Part shown: positions 49,833 to 59,933 of the stretch, piece after piece
Layout of the letters: each line of letters starts with the position of its first letter
Numbering within the stretch: the stretch's first letter is position 1
Origin: Candidatus Tokpelaia sp. JSC188
Lineage (GTDB): Bacteria > Pseudomonadota > Alphaproteobacteria > Rhizobiales > Rhizobiaceae
Length of the DNA: 64,000 nt
Assembly: GCA_003331065.1 (NCBI GenBank)
Contig: QENB01000009.1
Coordinates: 1 to 64,000, forward strand
Direction of reading: 5' to 3'
Program-made: the position numbers and the translations under genes
The notes under the pieces: model-generated
The model's input: the letters and a program-made list of their open reading frames with translations, nothing else
What the model was told of the DNA's origin: nothing
The model's database searches: none

Positions 49833-52250
49833 CTACTTACGCAGATATCCTTTGCTTATCTTAATGACATTATTAACGATTTTTGTACTCAGAATTTCAA
49901 GATCTTCATCGGTAAGTGTACGTTCAACTGGTTGAATTGATACCTCTATCGCAATAGATTTTTTATCTACACCAAATCTTTTTTCTTCAAAAAAATCAAA
50001 TACTTGAACTAAATCAATCAGTTTTTTGTCAGCTTTTTCCGCGGCATGAATAATGCTTGCAGCTGTGATATTTTTATCAACAACAAATGAAAAATCTCGT
50101 ATAATCTTTTGGAAATGTGATAGTACGAGAGGCGCACGCTTTTTAGTATCTTTCTTTTTTGTTTCAGGCACTGCATCAATAAATATTTCAAAACCACAAA
50201 GGGGACCATGAACATTCAATGTGTCCAGTATGTTAGGATGAAATTCACCAAAATAACCAAGAATGATCTTAGATTTGAGTATGATAGCACCAGAACGACT
50301 AGGATGATACCATGATGGAGCGCTGCTCTCGATTTGAATCTCATTAGCAGCTATTCCACAGGATTCTAATGCAGTTATTGCATCAGCTTTTGCATCAAAA
50401 ACACTAACGGCAGTAGCATTGCCATTCCAAAAACGACCCGAGCCATTCAATCCAGCAGTATTACGGCGAATGCCACTAGCAACGCGACGTTGCTTTTCCG
50501 GCATATTTCCTTCATACGTATCGGAAACCTCAAAAAATGCTATATCGCTAAAACCAAGGTTCACATTCTGCTGTGCTGCTTTAATCAATCCCGGTAGAAG
50601 AGAAGGGCGCATATTTGACATATCCGAAGAAATTGGATTACTAAGCTTAAGTTCCGACTTACCGCCACCAAAAATGCAAGCGTTTTTTTCAGAAATAAAA
50701 GACCACGTAATAATCTCCAGCATACCGCGGCAGGCAAGAGCACGACGCGTATTGCGAGTGCGAATCTGTAAAGGTGTAAGTATCTTATCTTGAGTTATGA
50801 AATCATTTAACAATGGTTGCGGTTTAATCCGATCTACACCATAAATACGTATAACTTCTTCAACCAGATCTGCTTTTTCATTGATATCTGTTCTCCAACT
50901 TGGAACTTGAACGGTCAGGACCTGGCCTTCTCCTATAGTTTTAAAACCGAGATTATTGAGAATAGTAATTGTTTCACCTCTTGGCACATCAAGGCTTGTT
51001 AAGCGTCTGATTTCAGAAAAAGGGAATTGAACTTTTCGGATAATGGGTGGGGTAAATCCTATTACTTCAATTTCTGTTGGTTTGCCTCCACATATATCAA
51101 GAATCATTTTGGTAGTAAGCTCAAGGCCTGGGAGCATAAAATTGGGATCAACACCACGTTCAAAACGATAGCGTGCATCACTGATAATGCCAAGTTCACG
51201 TCCTGTTTGTGCAATATTATCTGAATTCCATAGAGCGGATTTGATGATGATATTGCGAGTCTTTTCATCACAAGCAGTCTTTTTGCCTCCGATAATACCA
51301 GCAATGGAGACAACGTTATTATCATCAGCGATCACGCAATTTTTGGATGAAAGAATATACTCCTTATCGTTTAAGGCTAGTACTTTTTCGCCTTTTCGAC
51401 CAAGTCGTATGGTAAGATTATTGTTGATTTTATCGGCATCAAACGTATATAGCGGGTAGCCACGATCAAATGTAAGATAATTGATGATGTCGATTAGGGA
51501 GTTGATCGGATGCAGTCCGATGGATGTAAGACGATGCTGAATCCATTCAGGAGATGGGCCATTTTTGATGTCTTTTATAACGCGCCAAGCAAAACCAAGG
51601 CACAACGGTTCTTCATCATTGGATTCAATCTTGATTTTCATAGACGTTTTTTCAGCTTTGCCGCTAATGATTGGTGTTATTGTTTTTCGCAAAGCACCGA
51701 TACCGGCAGTGGACAGATCACGAGCAATGCCGTAAACACTAGCGCAATCAGATCGATTGGGAGTAAGATTGATATCAATGACTGGATCATCAAGGCCCGC
51801 GTAGACGAAAAACGGCACGCCGAGTGGTGCATTTGCAGATAGCTCGATAATACCGTTATGTTCATTTGATAGCAGTAATTCATGTTCAGAGCACATCATA
51901 CCAAAGCTTTTAATTCCACGGATCTTTCCAACTGTGAGTATTTTTTTGAGTCCCGGAATGTAAGTGCCAGGGGGAGCGAAAACACTAATAAGACCTGCTC
52001 GAACATTAGAGGCACCGCAGACAAGCTGTACAAATTTTTTTTTGCCAATGTCGACATTGAGCACCTGAAGTTTATCAGCATTAGGATGTCTTTCAGCCGT
52101 AAGAATTTTGGCAATAACAAAAGAGTTAAGTAGTGAAGAACTATTTACATTTTGTACTTCAAGACCGATAGAAGTTAGTTTATCAGTAATGTCTTCCAGA
52201 GATTTTTCAGTCTCTAGATGCTCTTTCAGCCATGATAATGTAAACTTCAT
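49833..52250 (-). CDS. pheT: Phenylalanyl-tRNA synthetase beta subunit
   Basis: Starting at the ATG at 52250 (GAGGTTTAAA upstream) gives 805 residues, opening MKFTLSWLKEHL as usual. The order of domains is: tRNA-binding fold (about 40-150), B3/B4 editing domain, B5 domain, synthetase-like core and C-terminal FDX-ACB domain with LSHFQKIIRDFSFVVDK. It forms an alpha2-beta2 enzyme with pheS, which is 87 bases upstream. Editing of mischarged Tyr-tRNA is expected. Confidence 0.96.
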   Translation of the reverse strand: MKFTLSWLKEHLETEKSLEDITDKLTSIGLEVQNVNSSSLLNSFVIAKILTAERHPNADKLQVLNVDIGKKKFVQLVCGASNVRAGLISVFAPPGTYIPGLKKILTVGKIRGIKSFGMMCSEHELLLSNEHNGIIELSANAPLGVPFFVYAGLDDPVIDINLTPNRSDCASVYGIARDLSTAGIGALRKTITPIISGKAEKTSMKIKIESNDEEPLCLGFAWRVIKDIKNGPSPEWIQHRLTSIGLHPINSLIDIINYLTFDRGYPLYTFDADKINNNLTIRLGRKGEKVLALNDKEYILSSKNCVIADDNNVVSIAGIIGGKKTACDEKTRNIIIKSALWNSDNIAQTGRELGIISDARYRFERGVDPNFMLPGLELTTKMILDICGGKPTEIEVIGFTPPIIRKVQFPFSEIRRLTSLDVPRGETITILNNLGFKTIGEGQVLTVQVPSWRTDINEKADLVEEVIRIYGVDRIKPQPLLNDFITQDKILTPLQIRTRNTRRALACRGMLEIITWSFISEKNACIFGGGKSELKLSNPISSDMSNMRPSLLPGLIKAAQQNVNLGFSDIAFFEVSDTYEGNMPEKQRRVASGIRRNTAGLNGSGRFWNGNATAVSVFDAKADAITALESCGIAANEIQIESSAPSWYHPSRSGAIILKSKIILGYFGEFHPNILDTLNVHGPLCGFEIFIDAVPETKKKDTKKRAPLVLSHFQKIIRDFSFVVDKNITAASIIHAAEKADKKLIDLVQVFDFFEEKRFGVDKKSIAIEVSIQPVERTLTDEDLEILSTKIVNNVIKISKGYLRK

Positions 52251-52337
52251 TTTAAACCTCATGAGGTATGGGATTAATTTGGTAAAATCGCTGGAAATAT
52301 GTTTGTACGAGTAATTCAATAAAACACGGCAGCATTA

Positions 52338-53420
52338 TTAGCTGGTAAGGCCATCAAACAGTGTTGGTATATCAAGCGGGCGGAATCCGTAATGTTCTAG
52401 CCATCGAATATCGGCATCAAAGAAAGCCCTTAAGTCTGGCATGCCGTATTTCAGCATGGCGATGCGATCAATACCCATGCCCCAGGCAAATCCCTGATAT
52501 TCCTCTGAATCAAGATTGCAATTCCTGAGCACCTTAGGATGCACCATTCCACAACCTAAAATTTCCAGCCAGTCCTTGCCTTTACCGAACTTTATATCTG
52601 CCTTAGAACGATCACATTGGATATCAACTTCCATTGATGGTTCGGTAAATGGAAAAAATGAAGGACGGAAACGCATCTTTACGGAAGGCACTTCAAAAAA
52701 TGTTTTGCAGAAATGCTCTAGGACCCACATCATATTGGCGATTGTCACTGTTTTATCGATAACAAGGCCTTCAACCTGATGGAACATTGGTGAATGTGTT
52801 GTATCAGAATCTATCCGATAAGTTTTGCCCGGAATTACAATGCGAATCGGCGGTTTCTGTTTTCTCATTGTGCGAATTTGTGCTGCTGAAGTGTGAGTGC
52901 GTAAAAGTTTGCATGCACCCTTTTCATCTGGATTGAAGAAAAAAGTATCATGCATTTCACGTGCAGGGTGTCTTTGAGGAAAGTTGAGTGCTGTAAAATT
53001 ATAATAATCGGTTTCGATGTCTGGTCCCATAGCAATGGTGAATCTCATATCAGAAAAAATGGCTATAATTTCATCAATCACCTGAGAAATAGGATGAATA
53101 CGGCCTCGTTCTGCGGGAGTCTGACGGACAGGAAGAGTTACATCAATTTTTGCATGCGCTATTTCTGCAGAAAAAATTTCTTTTCTTAATTGCTTGCGCC
53201 TTTCTGTTAAAAGGCCGTTGATCTGCTTTTTAAGGCTATTGAGAACTGGGCCAGCTATCTTACGCATATCTGATGACATAGAACTCAGACTTTTCAATTG
53301 TTCTGAAATTATTCCTTTTTTCCCAAAAGCAAAGACACGTATAGTGTCAAGGGCTTGAATCGAATCCGCTGCGTTGATCGCATCGCGAATTTCCTGTGCG
53401 AGGATTTCAATATTTTTCAT
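52338..53420 (-). CDS. pheS: Phenylalanyl-tRNA synthetase alpha subunit
   Basis: A 360-residue class II synthetase subunit. N-terminal coiled coil, then motif 2 ([27 protein letters not shown]) and motif 3 ([17 protein letters not shown]) are visible. It carries the aminoacylation site. The usual upstream rplT is separated by about 700 bases, longer than in relatives. Confidence 0.97.
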   Translation of the reverse strand: MKNIEILAQEIRDAINAADSIQALDTIRVFAFGKKGIISEQLKSLSSMSSDMRKIAGPVLNSLKKQINGLLTERRKQLRKEIFSAEIAHAKIDVTLPVRQTPAERGRIHPISQVIDEIIAIFSDMRFTIAMGPDIETDYYNFTALNFPQRHPAREMHDTFFFNPDEKGACKLLRTHTSAAQIRTMRKQKPPIRIVIPGKTYRIDSDTTHSPMFHQVEGLVIDKTVTIANMMWVLEHFCKTFFEVPSVKMRFRPSFFPFTEPSMEVDIQCDRSKADIKFGKGKDWLEILGCGMVHPKVLRNCNLDSEEYQGFAWGMGIDRIAMLKYGMPDLRAFFDADIRWLEHYGFRPLDIPTLFDGLTS

Positions 53421-54116
53421 AATTTTACCCCATATATCCTAGATACAAATGAAAAATTGCTATAATGCATGAGCATGCGTTTACCATTGCTGCTAAGATA
53501 GATCTGCCGAATGAATTTAAAAAGGACGAAAAAATATCGGAAAGTGGATAAATTTTTTCAACTAAAATTATGTCGCAGATGTACAAGAGAGACAGCTCTT
53601 AAGATGAGCCTTCTATCAAGAAGCTGTTTCATAGTAAAACAGTATAACAATTTCAGGATTTTTATTAAACTCGAGAAAATTTGCCTGCACATTCAATAGG
53701 AATGTATCATAGAGTTATCTGTCTGCCATGGCGAAGCCTGATTATTAATATTGGATATAAATGGAATTCTCTTCTTTCCCGCGTTTCTAACCGTCATGTA
53801 CATTGTTCTTTTTAACAGAAAGAACAAGCCTCTTAGCTAGAGGTGTATATAAAGATACTAGGCATGTAAACTATCTTGAGTGATCTGAAAATACTGACTT
53901 CCATAGGAATTAACCTGCGCCTTACCTATTCTTATTGTTTGCCCCGATAGAATCTTTATACTTTTGGCGCAAGATCAAGGGCTAAAAATGCTTTGGTTAA
54001 AGAACTATTACTTAGTCATAAAGATAATTTGCTTTTATGAAACAAACAACTCCCCCCCGTAGTTAGACTAATTTAACCAGGGCTTTTGCACTGCAGATCT
54101 CTCTCTGATGCCTAAC
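53421..54116. other. Spacer between rplT and pheS with a C-tract element
   Basis: About 700 bases without a recognised gene. At 54052-54058 is a run of seven C followed by GTAGTTAGACTAATTTAACCAGGGCTTTTGC, which resembles the core of the 135-bp repeat (six C, GTAGTGACTGATTTAATC, then GCCTTTGC). A 62-codon frame at 53511-53699 has no recognised family. Confidence 0.5.
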
Positions 54117-54506
54117 TTATTCAAAAACGTTACTAGAAGTCATCTTCAGGCATTCCAATGCTTTTTTAGCAGATACTATCAACTTTGAAAAAGCATCTGG
54201 TTTGTGAATTGCAAGATCAGAAAGAATCTTTCGGTCAATTTCAATACCGCTTTTTGTAAGACCATTAACAAAACAACCATAGGTTAAACCTTCACTGCGC
54301 ACAGCAGCATTGATACGTTGAATCCAGAGTGCCCTAAAAGTACGTTTGCGATTTTTGCGATCGCGATAGGCATATTGCTTGGAACGATCAATCGCTGTTT
54401 TTGCGGCCCGAATTGTATTTTTACGGCGACCATAGAAGCCTTCCGCTTGTTTCAAAGCTTTTTTATGTTTAGCGTGAACTGTAACACCTCGTTTCACACG
54501 TGCCAT
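54117..54506 (-). CDS. rplT: 50S ribosomal protein L20
   Basis: A 129-residue L20. Highly basic N-terminus [19 protein letters not shown], then [14 protein letters not shown] and [11 protein letters not shown], all conserved. L20 binds 23S rRNA early in assembly and in some bacteria represses its own operon. rpmI is 73 bases upstream, same strand. Confidence 0.97.
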   Translation of the reverse strand: MARVKRGVTVHAKHKKALKQAEGFYGRRKNTIRAAKTAIDRSKQYAYRDRKNRKRTFRALWIQRINAAVRSEGLTYGCFVNGLTKSGIEIDRKILSDLAIHKPDAFSKLIVSAKKALECLKMTSSNVFE

Positions 54507-54579
54507 ATCATAACCTCCTGTTTGTCAATCCAGTATCCTAAATCGGAATTTTTTTTTGCCATCCTGAAAAAGCCTTCGA

Positions 54580-54780
54580 TCACCCGTTAGGCAAGTAGTA
54601 TGCGATAACTTTTCTAGCATCCGGTTCAGATAAAAGCATTGTGCCGCGCGTACCCCGGATAAACTTGTTAGATCGTTTGATCATACCGTGGCGTTTACCG
54701 GCAGCACCCACCTTAATTTTGCTATTTGCAGTTATCTTAAACCGCTTCTTAGCAGAAGATTTAGTCTTCATTTTTGGCAT
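54580..54780 (-). CDS. rpmI: 50S ribosomal protein L35
   Basis: A 66-residue L35, opening [21 protein letters not shown] and ending in a [14 protein letters not shown] segment. It is cotranscribed with rplT. infC, which precedes rpmI in most bacteria, is about 7 kb away here. Confidence 0.97.
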   Translation of the reverse strand: MPKMKTKSSAKKRFKITANSKIKVGAAGKRHGMIKRSNKFIRGTRGTMLLSEPDARKVIAYYLPNG

Positions 54781-55416
54781 TCTTTATCTCCATATTTCAC
54801 CGATATCCACTAGACAATCATCATTAAAGAAGCCGATAAAACAGCTGCAGCACGCATATATCGATTCAGACTTGGCGTATTGTTTTTCTATTTTCTTAAA
54901 GAAAAAGGACTCTTACCTCTTTCTGAATGCCTTATATTTGTTGTGCGCGTCAAGCCCCTAATGAATCCGAGGTACAAAGTAGTTTTGTTATTGTAGTAGT
55001 TATTTTTATTTTTGTTGGACAGCATTGATGGTAGGGTTGTGCGTTTTTCTGAGCTATAATTTTATGATATCTTGTTTTAATTTTAGGATTAGAGTGGCTT
55101 TTTTTGTTTGGGATATTTTTCTAGATTTTTAAAGGTTTTGTATACCTACAGTTAGCGATTTTATCCATATTTTTAATTATCAAACCACAAATAAATCGCC
55201 TTAATGTCTGATTATCTTTGTTGAGCAGGGATCTGCTTAGCACCATTCATTCCTAGGCATGTATAGATGGAGGTTGTATGATTTTTTTGTATTATCTTCG
55301 TCGACTATGTTCTAAGCTTTTTCTTATCTTTTGTGTTTTTATTGCATGCAGTATAAATGCCAGTCACCTGTATGCCATACGATATTGTATAATGATATTC
55401 CAAGGACGGCAATACT
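54781..55416. other. Upstream region of rpmI and mrp
   Basis: About 640 bases between divergent genes with no recognised gene or RNA. Promoters for both are expected here; none could be assigned with confidence. Confidence 0.4.
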
Positions 55417-56499
55417 ATGGCTTCTATCACCTACATTGATATTCTCAAGAAATTAAAACAGCTTAAAGATCCAGATTCCAGCCGTGATATCATTTCTTTG
55501 GGGCTTGTTTCCGAAATAGTTATTATTGATGGAAAGGTATTTTTTTCCATCAGTGTGCCGCCTGAACGTGCTGAAGAACTAGAATTATTACGCCAGACAG
55601 CTGAAAAAATGGTAACAGAAATTGATGGTGTTAGTTCAGCAGTTGTTACGCTGACTGCTGAAAGAAAACCCGCTGTAAGAGAAAAGTCTTCATCTTCTTT
55701 ACTACGATCAATAGATCGTAAGCGACCTGGTCTTTCCCTCCCTAGGCCAATCGAAGGTGTGAAGCATATTATTGCTGTTGCCTCCGGTAAAGGTGGTGTC
55801 GGAAAGTCAACAATAGCAATCAATCTTGCTCTTGCTTTGAAAGAAAACGGATTCGCCGTCGGTTTGCTTGATGCTGATATTTACGGTCCTTCCCTTCCCT
55901 GGCTTACTGGGCTTCACAGACGTCCGAGATCTCATAATAAAAAACTTGAACCTTTAGAGTGGTATGGAATGAAGCTAATATCAATGGGTTTTTTGGTTGA
56001 TAAGGAAGTTCCTATGCTCTGGCGTGGTCCCATGGTAATGACGGCTATTACGCAAATGCTTAGAGATGTGCTATGGGCGCCACTTGATATGCTTGTTATT
56101 GATATGCCACCAGGAACCGGCGATGCGCACTTGACTCTTGCACAACAGGTACCAATTTCAGGTAGTGTCATTGTCTCTACTCCACAGAACCTTGCTCTTG
56201 TTGATGCTCGTAAAGGGCTTGAAATGTTTATGAAAGTTGGTGTTCCTATTTTAGGGATGATTGAGAATATGAGTTATTTTATTGCTCCTGATACGGGCAA
56301 GAGGTATGATATTTTTGGCCACGGCAACGTACGTCTTGAAGCTGAAAAAAGAAAGGTAGCTTTTTTGGGAGAATTGCCACTGGACCCGAAGGTACGTGCT
56401 ACATCTGATGAAGGAAAACCTATTATTTTGGCTGTGCCAGATAGCGTGCATGCTATGCAGTATCGTTGTATTGCACAGATTATCATGAAAAGCTTATAA
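55417..56499 (+). CDS. apbC: Mrp/ApbC-type iron-sulfur carrier ATPase
   Basis: The 360-residue product has an N-terminal DUF59-like domain (about 1-90), a linker, and a P-loop ATPase domain with GKGGVGKST at about 124-132 and DADIYGPS downstream. It lacks the CxxC pair typical of many Mrp proteins; near the C-terminus only one cysteine (MQYRCIAQI) is seen. These ATPases help load or transfer Fe-S clusters. It is alone on its strand. Confidence 0.9.
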   Translation: MASITYIDILKKLKQLKDPDSSRDIISLGLVSEIVIIDGKVFFSISVPPERAEELELLRQTAEKMVTEIDGVSSAVVTLTAERKPAVREKSSSSLLRSIDRKRPGLSLPRPIEGVKHIIAVASGKGGVGKSTIAINLALALKENGFAVGLLDADIYGPSLPWLTGLHRRPRSHNKKLEPLEWYGMKLISMGFLVDKEVPMLWRGPMVMTAITQMLRDVLWAPLDMLVIDMPPGTGDAHLTLAQQVPISGSVIVSTPQNLALVDARKGLEMFMKVGVPILGMIENMSYFIAPDTGKRYDIFGHGNVRLEAEKRKVAFLGELPLDPKVRATSDEGKPIILAVPDSVHAMQYRCIAQIIMKSL

Positions 56500-57613
56500 G
56501 TGATCCAATTTAACGCCAGTACTGATGAGCTCGTTGGAGATGCCCAAGTATGCATACAAACTCCATTCTCCATTTATCTGGAATAGAACGAATCTATCGC
56601 TCTGTTGTTATAATATGCCACTGTAACTGATAAAAGGATGCGATCTTGACAAAGTGCCGACCTTCGAGCATTCGTCTATACTCAGAAAAGCAAGCCTTGA
56701 ATGAATATTGATTCCTTGCATGATATTCATAATTCAAGGCAATTGCAAGGTCGATTTTTTTGTTCGACTGCATAAAAAAGGTTTAGTCAATTGCAAATCA
56801 CCTGTATTAAAGCTAGGTCATAATTGTCTTTCGCTATGACAATACAGCCGAGAATATCCGAATGAAGTATCTCCATTTTTTTGCGAAATTGCATGATCAA
56901 AACTCTTTTGATTGATTAATAAAAAAGAAAAATTTCTTTGATGCAATCAAAATGTTTAGTAAACATTATCACAATTAAGAAACTATTGGCAACTATAGGA
57001 CCTTCCCACTTTTTAGAAAGATAAAAGTAGAAGTCCTCAAATACACATACTCCATATCCAATATTATTCAGCATGTGATATACTTACCTTGACGTGAGAT
57101 CACACTCATAATTTGATGCGGCGTTGGCTCCGTATAGCATCTGATCTTATCAATCTTGGAGTGCTGTTTGAAATCCGATGTATATTTTTTGTGAGGTGCA
57201 TGAAATCAGATTGCCATGAATGTAAGACTTAAAGTTAGTCTGATTGGCAGTTCACTGAAGAAGATATTTTTCTTGACTGATTATGATTTACATCTTTTGA
57301 TAGATTGTTCCAATTTATTCAAAAATGCGCGGTTTTATCCCTGAGAAGGTAAGAGAATCTAGATTGAAGATATGCTTGATTTCCATCAGTCAGCAAATTA
57401 CTGAAGTCTTTTAATGAGACGCTAATGATTAAAAATATTGTTATATGAAGAGAGGGGCGTCCTTTACCATCAATTTACAGGCTGTGGTTCTAAATTTTAA
57501 CCAAATTAAGCAAGTGAAACAGCGTAGGCTTTTTTCTCTACCTTATAAAAAAGCTTACCGATCTTATCATTGATAAATTAGGAAAAACGCCGCTGTCGGG
57601 GGTATACCTGTCT
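56500..57613. other. One-kilobase spacer before hprK
   Basis: No gene is recognisable. In many Hyphomicrobiales the chvI-chvG two-component genes precede hprK; I saw no trace of a histidine kinase or regulator here. The 56660-56770 stretch contains a possible imperfect hairpin but no clear terminator. Confidence 0.45.
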
Positions 57614-58057
57614 ATGAAAATTCAACATGGAAATGCTCTCCTCCTTGGAAATTTTGGTGTTTTGATTATTGGTCTTTCGGGTTCAGGAAAATCTGTGCTT
57701 ACCCTTGCGCTTATTGAGCGTAGCCATCTTGTCGGGCGCAAGGCAGTGTTGGTCGGGGATGATTACGTAGAACTTAAAAATATAGCAGGACAGCTTTTTG
57801 CTTACGCTCCACTGAAGATTGCCGGTATTATGGAAATTCGTGGTGCTGGATTATTTAAGATGGCTTATGGAGAAAAAACCCGACTTGATCTCGTGATCGA
57901 ACTAGATAAGAAAGGTGAACGCTATCCAGAGGAGCATTTTTTTGAAAGAATGCAGGTGCGTCTGCCGTTGTTGAAGTTGCCACAACTGGGAAAAAGTGAC
58001 CTCCTAGCGCTTTGCCATGCAGTTGAAGCGACCTTGTTCAAGACTCGATTAGATTGA
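57614..58057 (+). CDS. hprK: HPr kinase/phosphorylase, short alphaproteobacterial form
   Basis: A 147-residue protein that is only the catalytic domain; it has the P-loop GLSGSGKSVLTLAL at about 18-31, the ADDYVEL-type region (GDDYVELK) and RGAGLFKM. The short form without the N-terminal domain is normal in Alphaproteobacteria. It would phosphorylate a serine on HPr in response to metabolic state. It begins a cluster with PTS IIA and HPr. Confidence 0.93.
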   Translation: MKIQHGNALLLGNFGVLIIGLSGSGKSVLTLALIERSHLVGRKAVLVGDDYVELKNIAGQLFAYAPLKIAGIMEIRGAGLFKMAYGEKTRLDLVIELDKKGERYPEEHFFERMQVRLPLLKLPQLGKSDLLALCHAVEATLFKTRLD

Positions 58058-58228
58058 ATATTTTCGTTGGAAAATTGATGTATGAATATTTTTATTAAGG
58101 TAATAAAATTAAAAAGAGATTGAAATGTTTCTTGGTACTATAATATATCAAGATTTTAATAAATGCTCTTGTTTTTATTTTGCGTGCTGTGGATTGAGGG
58201 TAAATTAACAAGTAGGAACTTTTTATTG

Positions 58229-58630
58229 ATGATTGGACTCGTGCTTGTCACACACGGTCATCTGGCGGATGAATTTCTCCATGCTGTTGTTCATGTTGTC
58301 GGACCTCAGGAGAGATTTGCAACAGTTTGTATTGGTCCTGATGACAGTATGGACCACCGTCGCGAAGATATTATAATAGCTGTTCGTCTGGTTAATGATG
58401 GCAATGGGGTTATTATTTTGACGGATATGTTTGGCGGAACTCCTTCCAACTTAGCAATTTCTGTTATGAAAGAAGGCGAGATTGAGGTAATTGCAGGTGT
58501 AAATCTGCCAATGCTGATTAAATTGGCTAGTGTACGCCAGACAGAAACGTTAGTGGGTGCCTTGCAAGCTGCTCAAGATGCAGGGCGGAAGTATATCAAT
58601 GTCCCAAGTATGATTCTTTCTGGAGAGTAG
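58229..58630 (+). CDS. PTS system mannose-type IIA component (PtsM/EIIA-Man)
   Basis: The gene starts at the ATG at 58229 (133 residues, the usual size); an upstream ATG-like start would add 22. The product opens IGLVLVTHGHLADEF, where the histidine of THGH takes the phosphate from HPr. TDMFGGTPSNLA is also conserved. No sugar-transporting IIB/IIC partner is in the window, consistent with the regulatory PTS branch of Alphaproteobacteria. Confidence 0.93.
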   Translation: MIGLVLVTHGHLADEFLHAVVHVVGPQERFATVCIGPDDSMDHRREDIIIAVRLVNDGNGVIILTDMFGGTPSNLAISVMKEGEIEVIAGVNLPMLIKLASVRQTETLVGALQAAQDAGRKYINVPSMILSGE

Positions 58631-58638
58631 AAAAATAC

Positions 58639-58935
58639 ATGTGTGAATCCTTCGATCACGAAAATGCCTTAATATGCGAAGTAGCAATTCTTAACAGACG
58701 CGGTCTACATGCGCGAGCTTCAGCAAAATTCGTCACAACCGTATCCTCTTATGAGGCGCATGTTGTCGTTGAAAAAGACGGTATAATCGTTGACGGCGAT
58801 TCCATCATGGGTTTAATGATGCTATCGGTACCCTCTGGCTCCAAGATTACCATAAAATCCTCTGGAAGACAAGCAAAAAATGTACTTGACGCGCTGGAAT
58901 GCTTGATTAATAAGCGCTTTGGTGAAGAAGCATGA
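58639..58935 (+). CDS. HPr phosphocarrier protein
   Basis: A 98-residue HPr. The PEP-dependent phosphorylation histidine is in NRRGLHARASAKF and the kinase-target serine is in GDSIMGLMML. It links PTS enzyme I, the IIA protein and HprK encoded next to it. The gene is eight bases after the IIA gene. Enzyme I (ptsP) is not in the window. Confidence 0.94.
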   Translation: MCESFDHENALICEVAILNRRGLHARASAKFVTTVSSYEAHVVVEKDGIIVDGDSIMGLMMLSVPSGSKITIKSSGRQAKNVLDALECLINKRFGEEA

Positions 58936-59008
58936 TTATATTGTTAGAATCGCTGCACTAGAATGAAACCAGGTGCTTCTAGATCACATCTAGCTATGCC
59001 ACAACGTT

Positions 59009-59671
59009 CTATTTATCATCTTTTATCGAGGAAAATTTAGCAAAAATCTTGCTAATATCAAGTCCATCATGCAGATTATCCACAATGTCCAAATTTTCTG
59101 TGGCCGATGCTGGTAGCAGCATTTCATCTTCTGGAATAATCCGTGGCCGATTCTTAGATGCTCGCTCTACCTCGATATCAAGATCGATCTGCAAACAAAG
59201 ACCCAATGTTACTGGGTCAAGCGGTATTAAATTACCCGAATTCCAATGAGTGCGGTTACGGACTTGCTCAATTGTGAATTTTGTCGTACCAATAAGACGC
59301 GCAATCTGAGCATCCTTCAATTCCGGGTGATTTCGCACTAGCCATAGGATTGCATTTGGACGATCTTGTCGTTTGGAAAGCGGCGTATAACGTGGGCCGC
59401 GGCGTTTCTTTTCAGGAATACGTATTTTGGATTCAGAAAATTTAAGAGAATAGTCAGGATCCTTTTCTCCCTTGATAATTTCTTCACGTGTAAGCTGTCC
59501 AGTTATAACTGGATTAAGTCCTTTGATACCTTGTGCGGTTTCACCATCAGCGATTGCTTTAATCTCAAGCAAATGTAGTTTACAGAATGCTGCAATCTGA
59601 TCAAAAGAAAGCGCTGTATTATCAATAAGCCAGACTGCAGTAGCCTTAGGCATCAGAAGCTGATTATACAT
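59009..59671 (-). CDS. TrcR-type cell-cycle regulator (DUF1013)
   Basis: From the ATG at 59671 (AGAGGA upstream) the product has 220 residues, opening MYNQLLMPKATAVWLIDN. TLSFDQIAAFCKLH-like segment, later RPNAILWLVRNHPELKDAQIARLIGTTKFTIE is a helix-turn-helix-like region, as in the DUF1013 family. A member in Caulobacter (TrcR) is a cell-cycle-linked transcriptional regulator, known from that species. It ends near the HPr gene, convergent with it. Confidence 0.9.
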   Translation of the reverse strand: MYNQLLMPKATAVWLIDNTALSFDQIAAFCKLHLLEIKAIADGETAQGIKGLNPVITGQLTREEIIKGEKDPDYSLKFSESKIRIPEKKRRGPRYTPLSKRQDRPNAILWLVRNHPELKDAQIARLIGTTKFTIEQVRNRTHWNSGNLIPLDPVTLGLCLQIDLDIEVERASKNRPRIIPEDEMLLPASATENLDIVDNLHDGLDISKIFAKFSSIKDDK

Positions 59672-59762
59672 AACTATAGTCCTCTTGTTCATGCACTCTG
59701 GTGAGCATGCCGTGAAATAAAACCACTCTTCCAAGAAATCATTCTCTACTATACTGTATACC

Positions 59763-59780
59763 CCGCTTTTGTAAAAGCGG
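59763..59780. other. Perfect hairpin upstream of trcR
   Basis: CCGCTTTT and AAAAGCGG with a two-base loop form a perfect inverted repeat about 90 bases upstream of the trcR start and about 150 bases after the end of the quinone oxidoreductase gene. No T-run follows on either strand, so it may be an operator rather than a terminator. Confidence 0.5.
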
Positions 59781-59933
59781 CAAGTGATTGATAAAGAATA
59801 TGGTAATAGCAAGAAATTCAAAAACCTACAGTTTGCAGCTGGCATGTAAAAAATTATTTTCACAAATAGGAATGTAGTTTAGAATCATGTTTTAACTGTT
59901 AGTTTTGCATTCAAGTATTTTTATTACGTAAAA

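Noticed and set aside
53511..53699. 62-codon basic frame between rplT and pheS
   Set aside because: Basic and cysteine-containing but without recognised family or start site.
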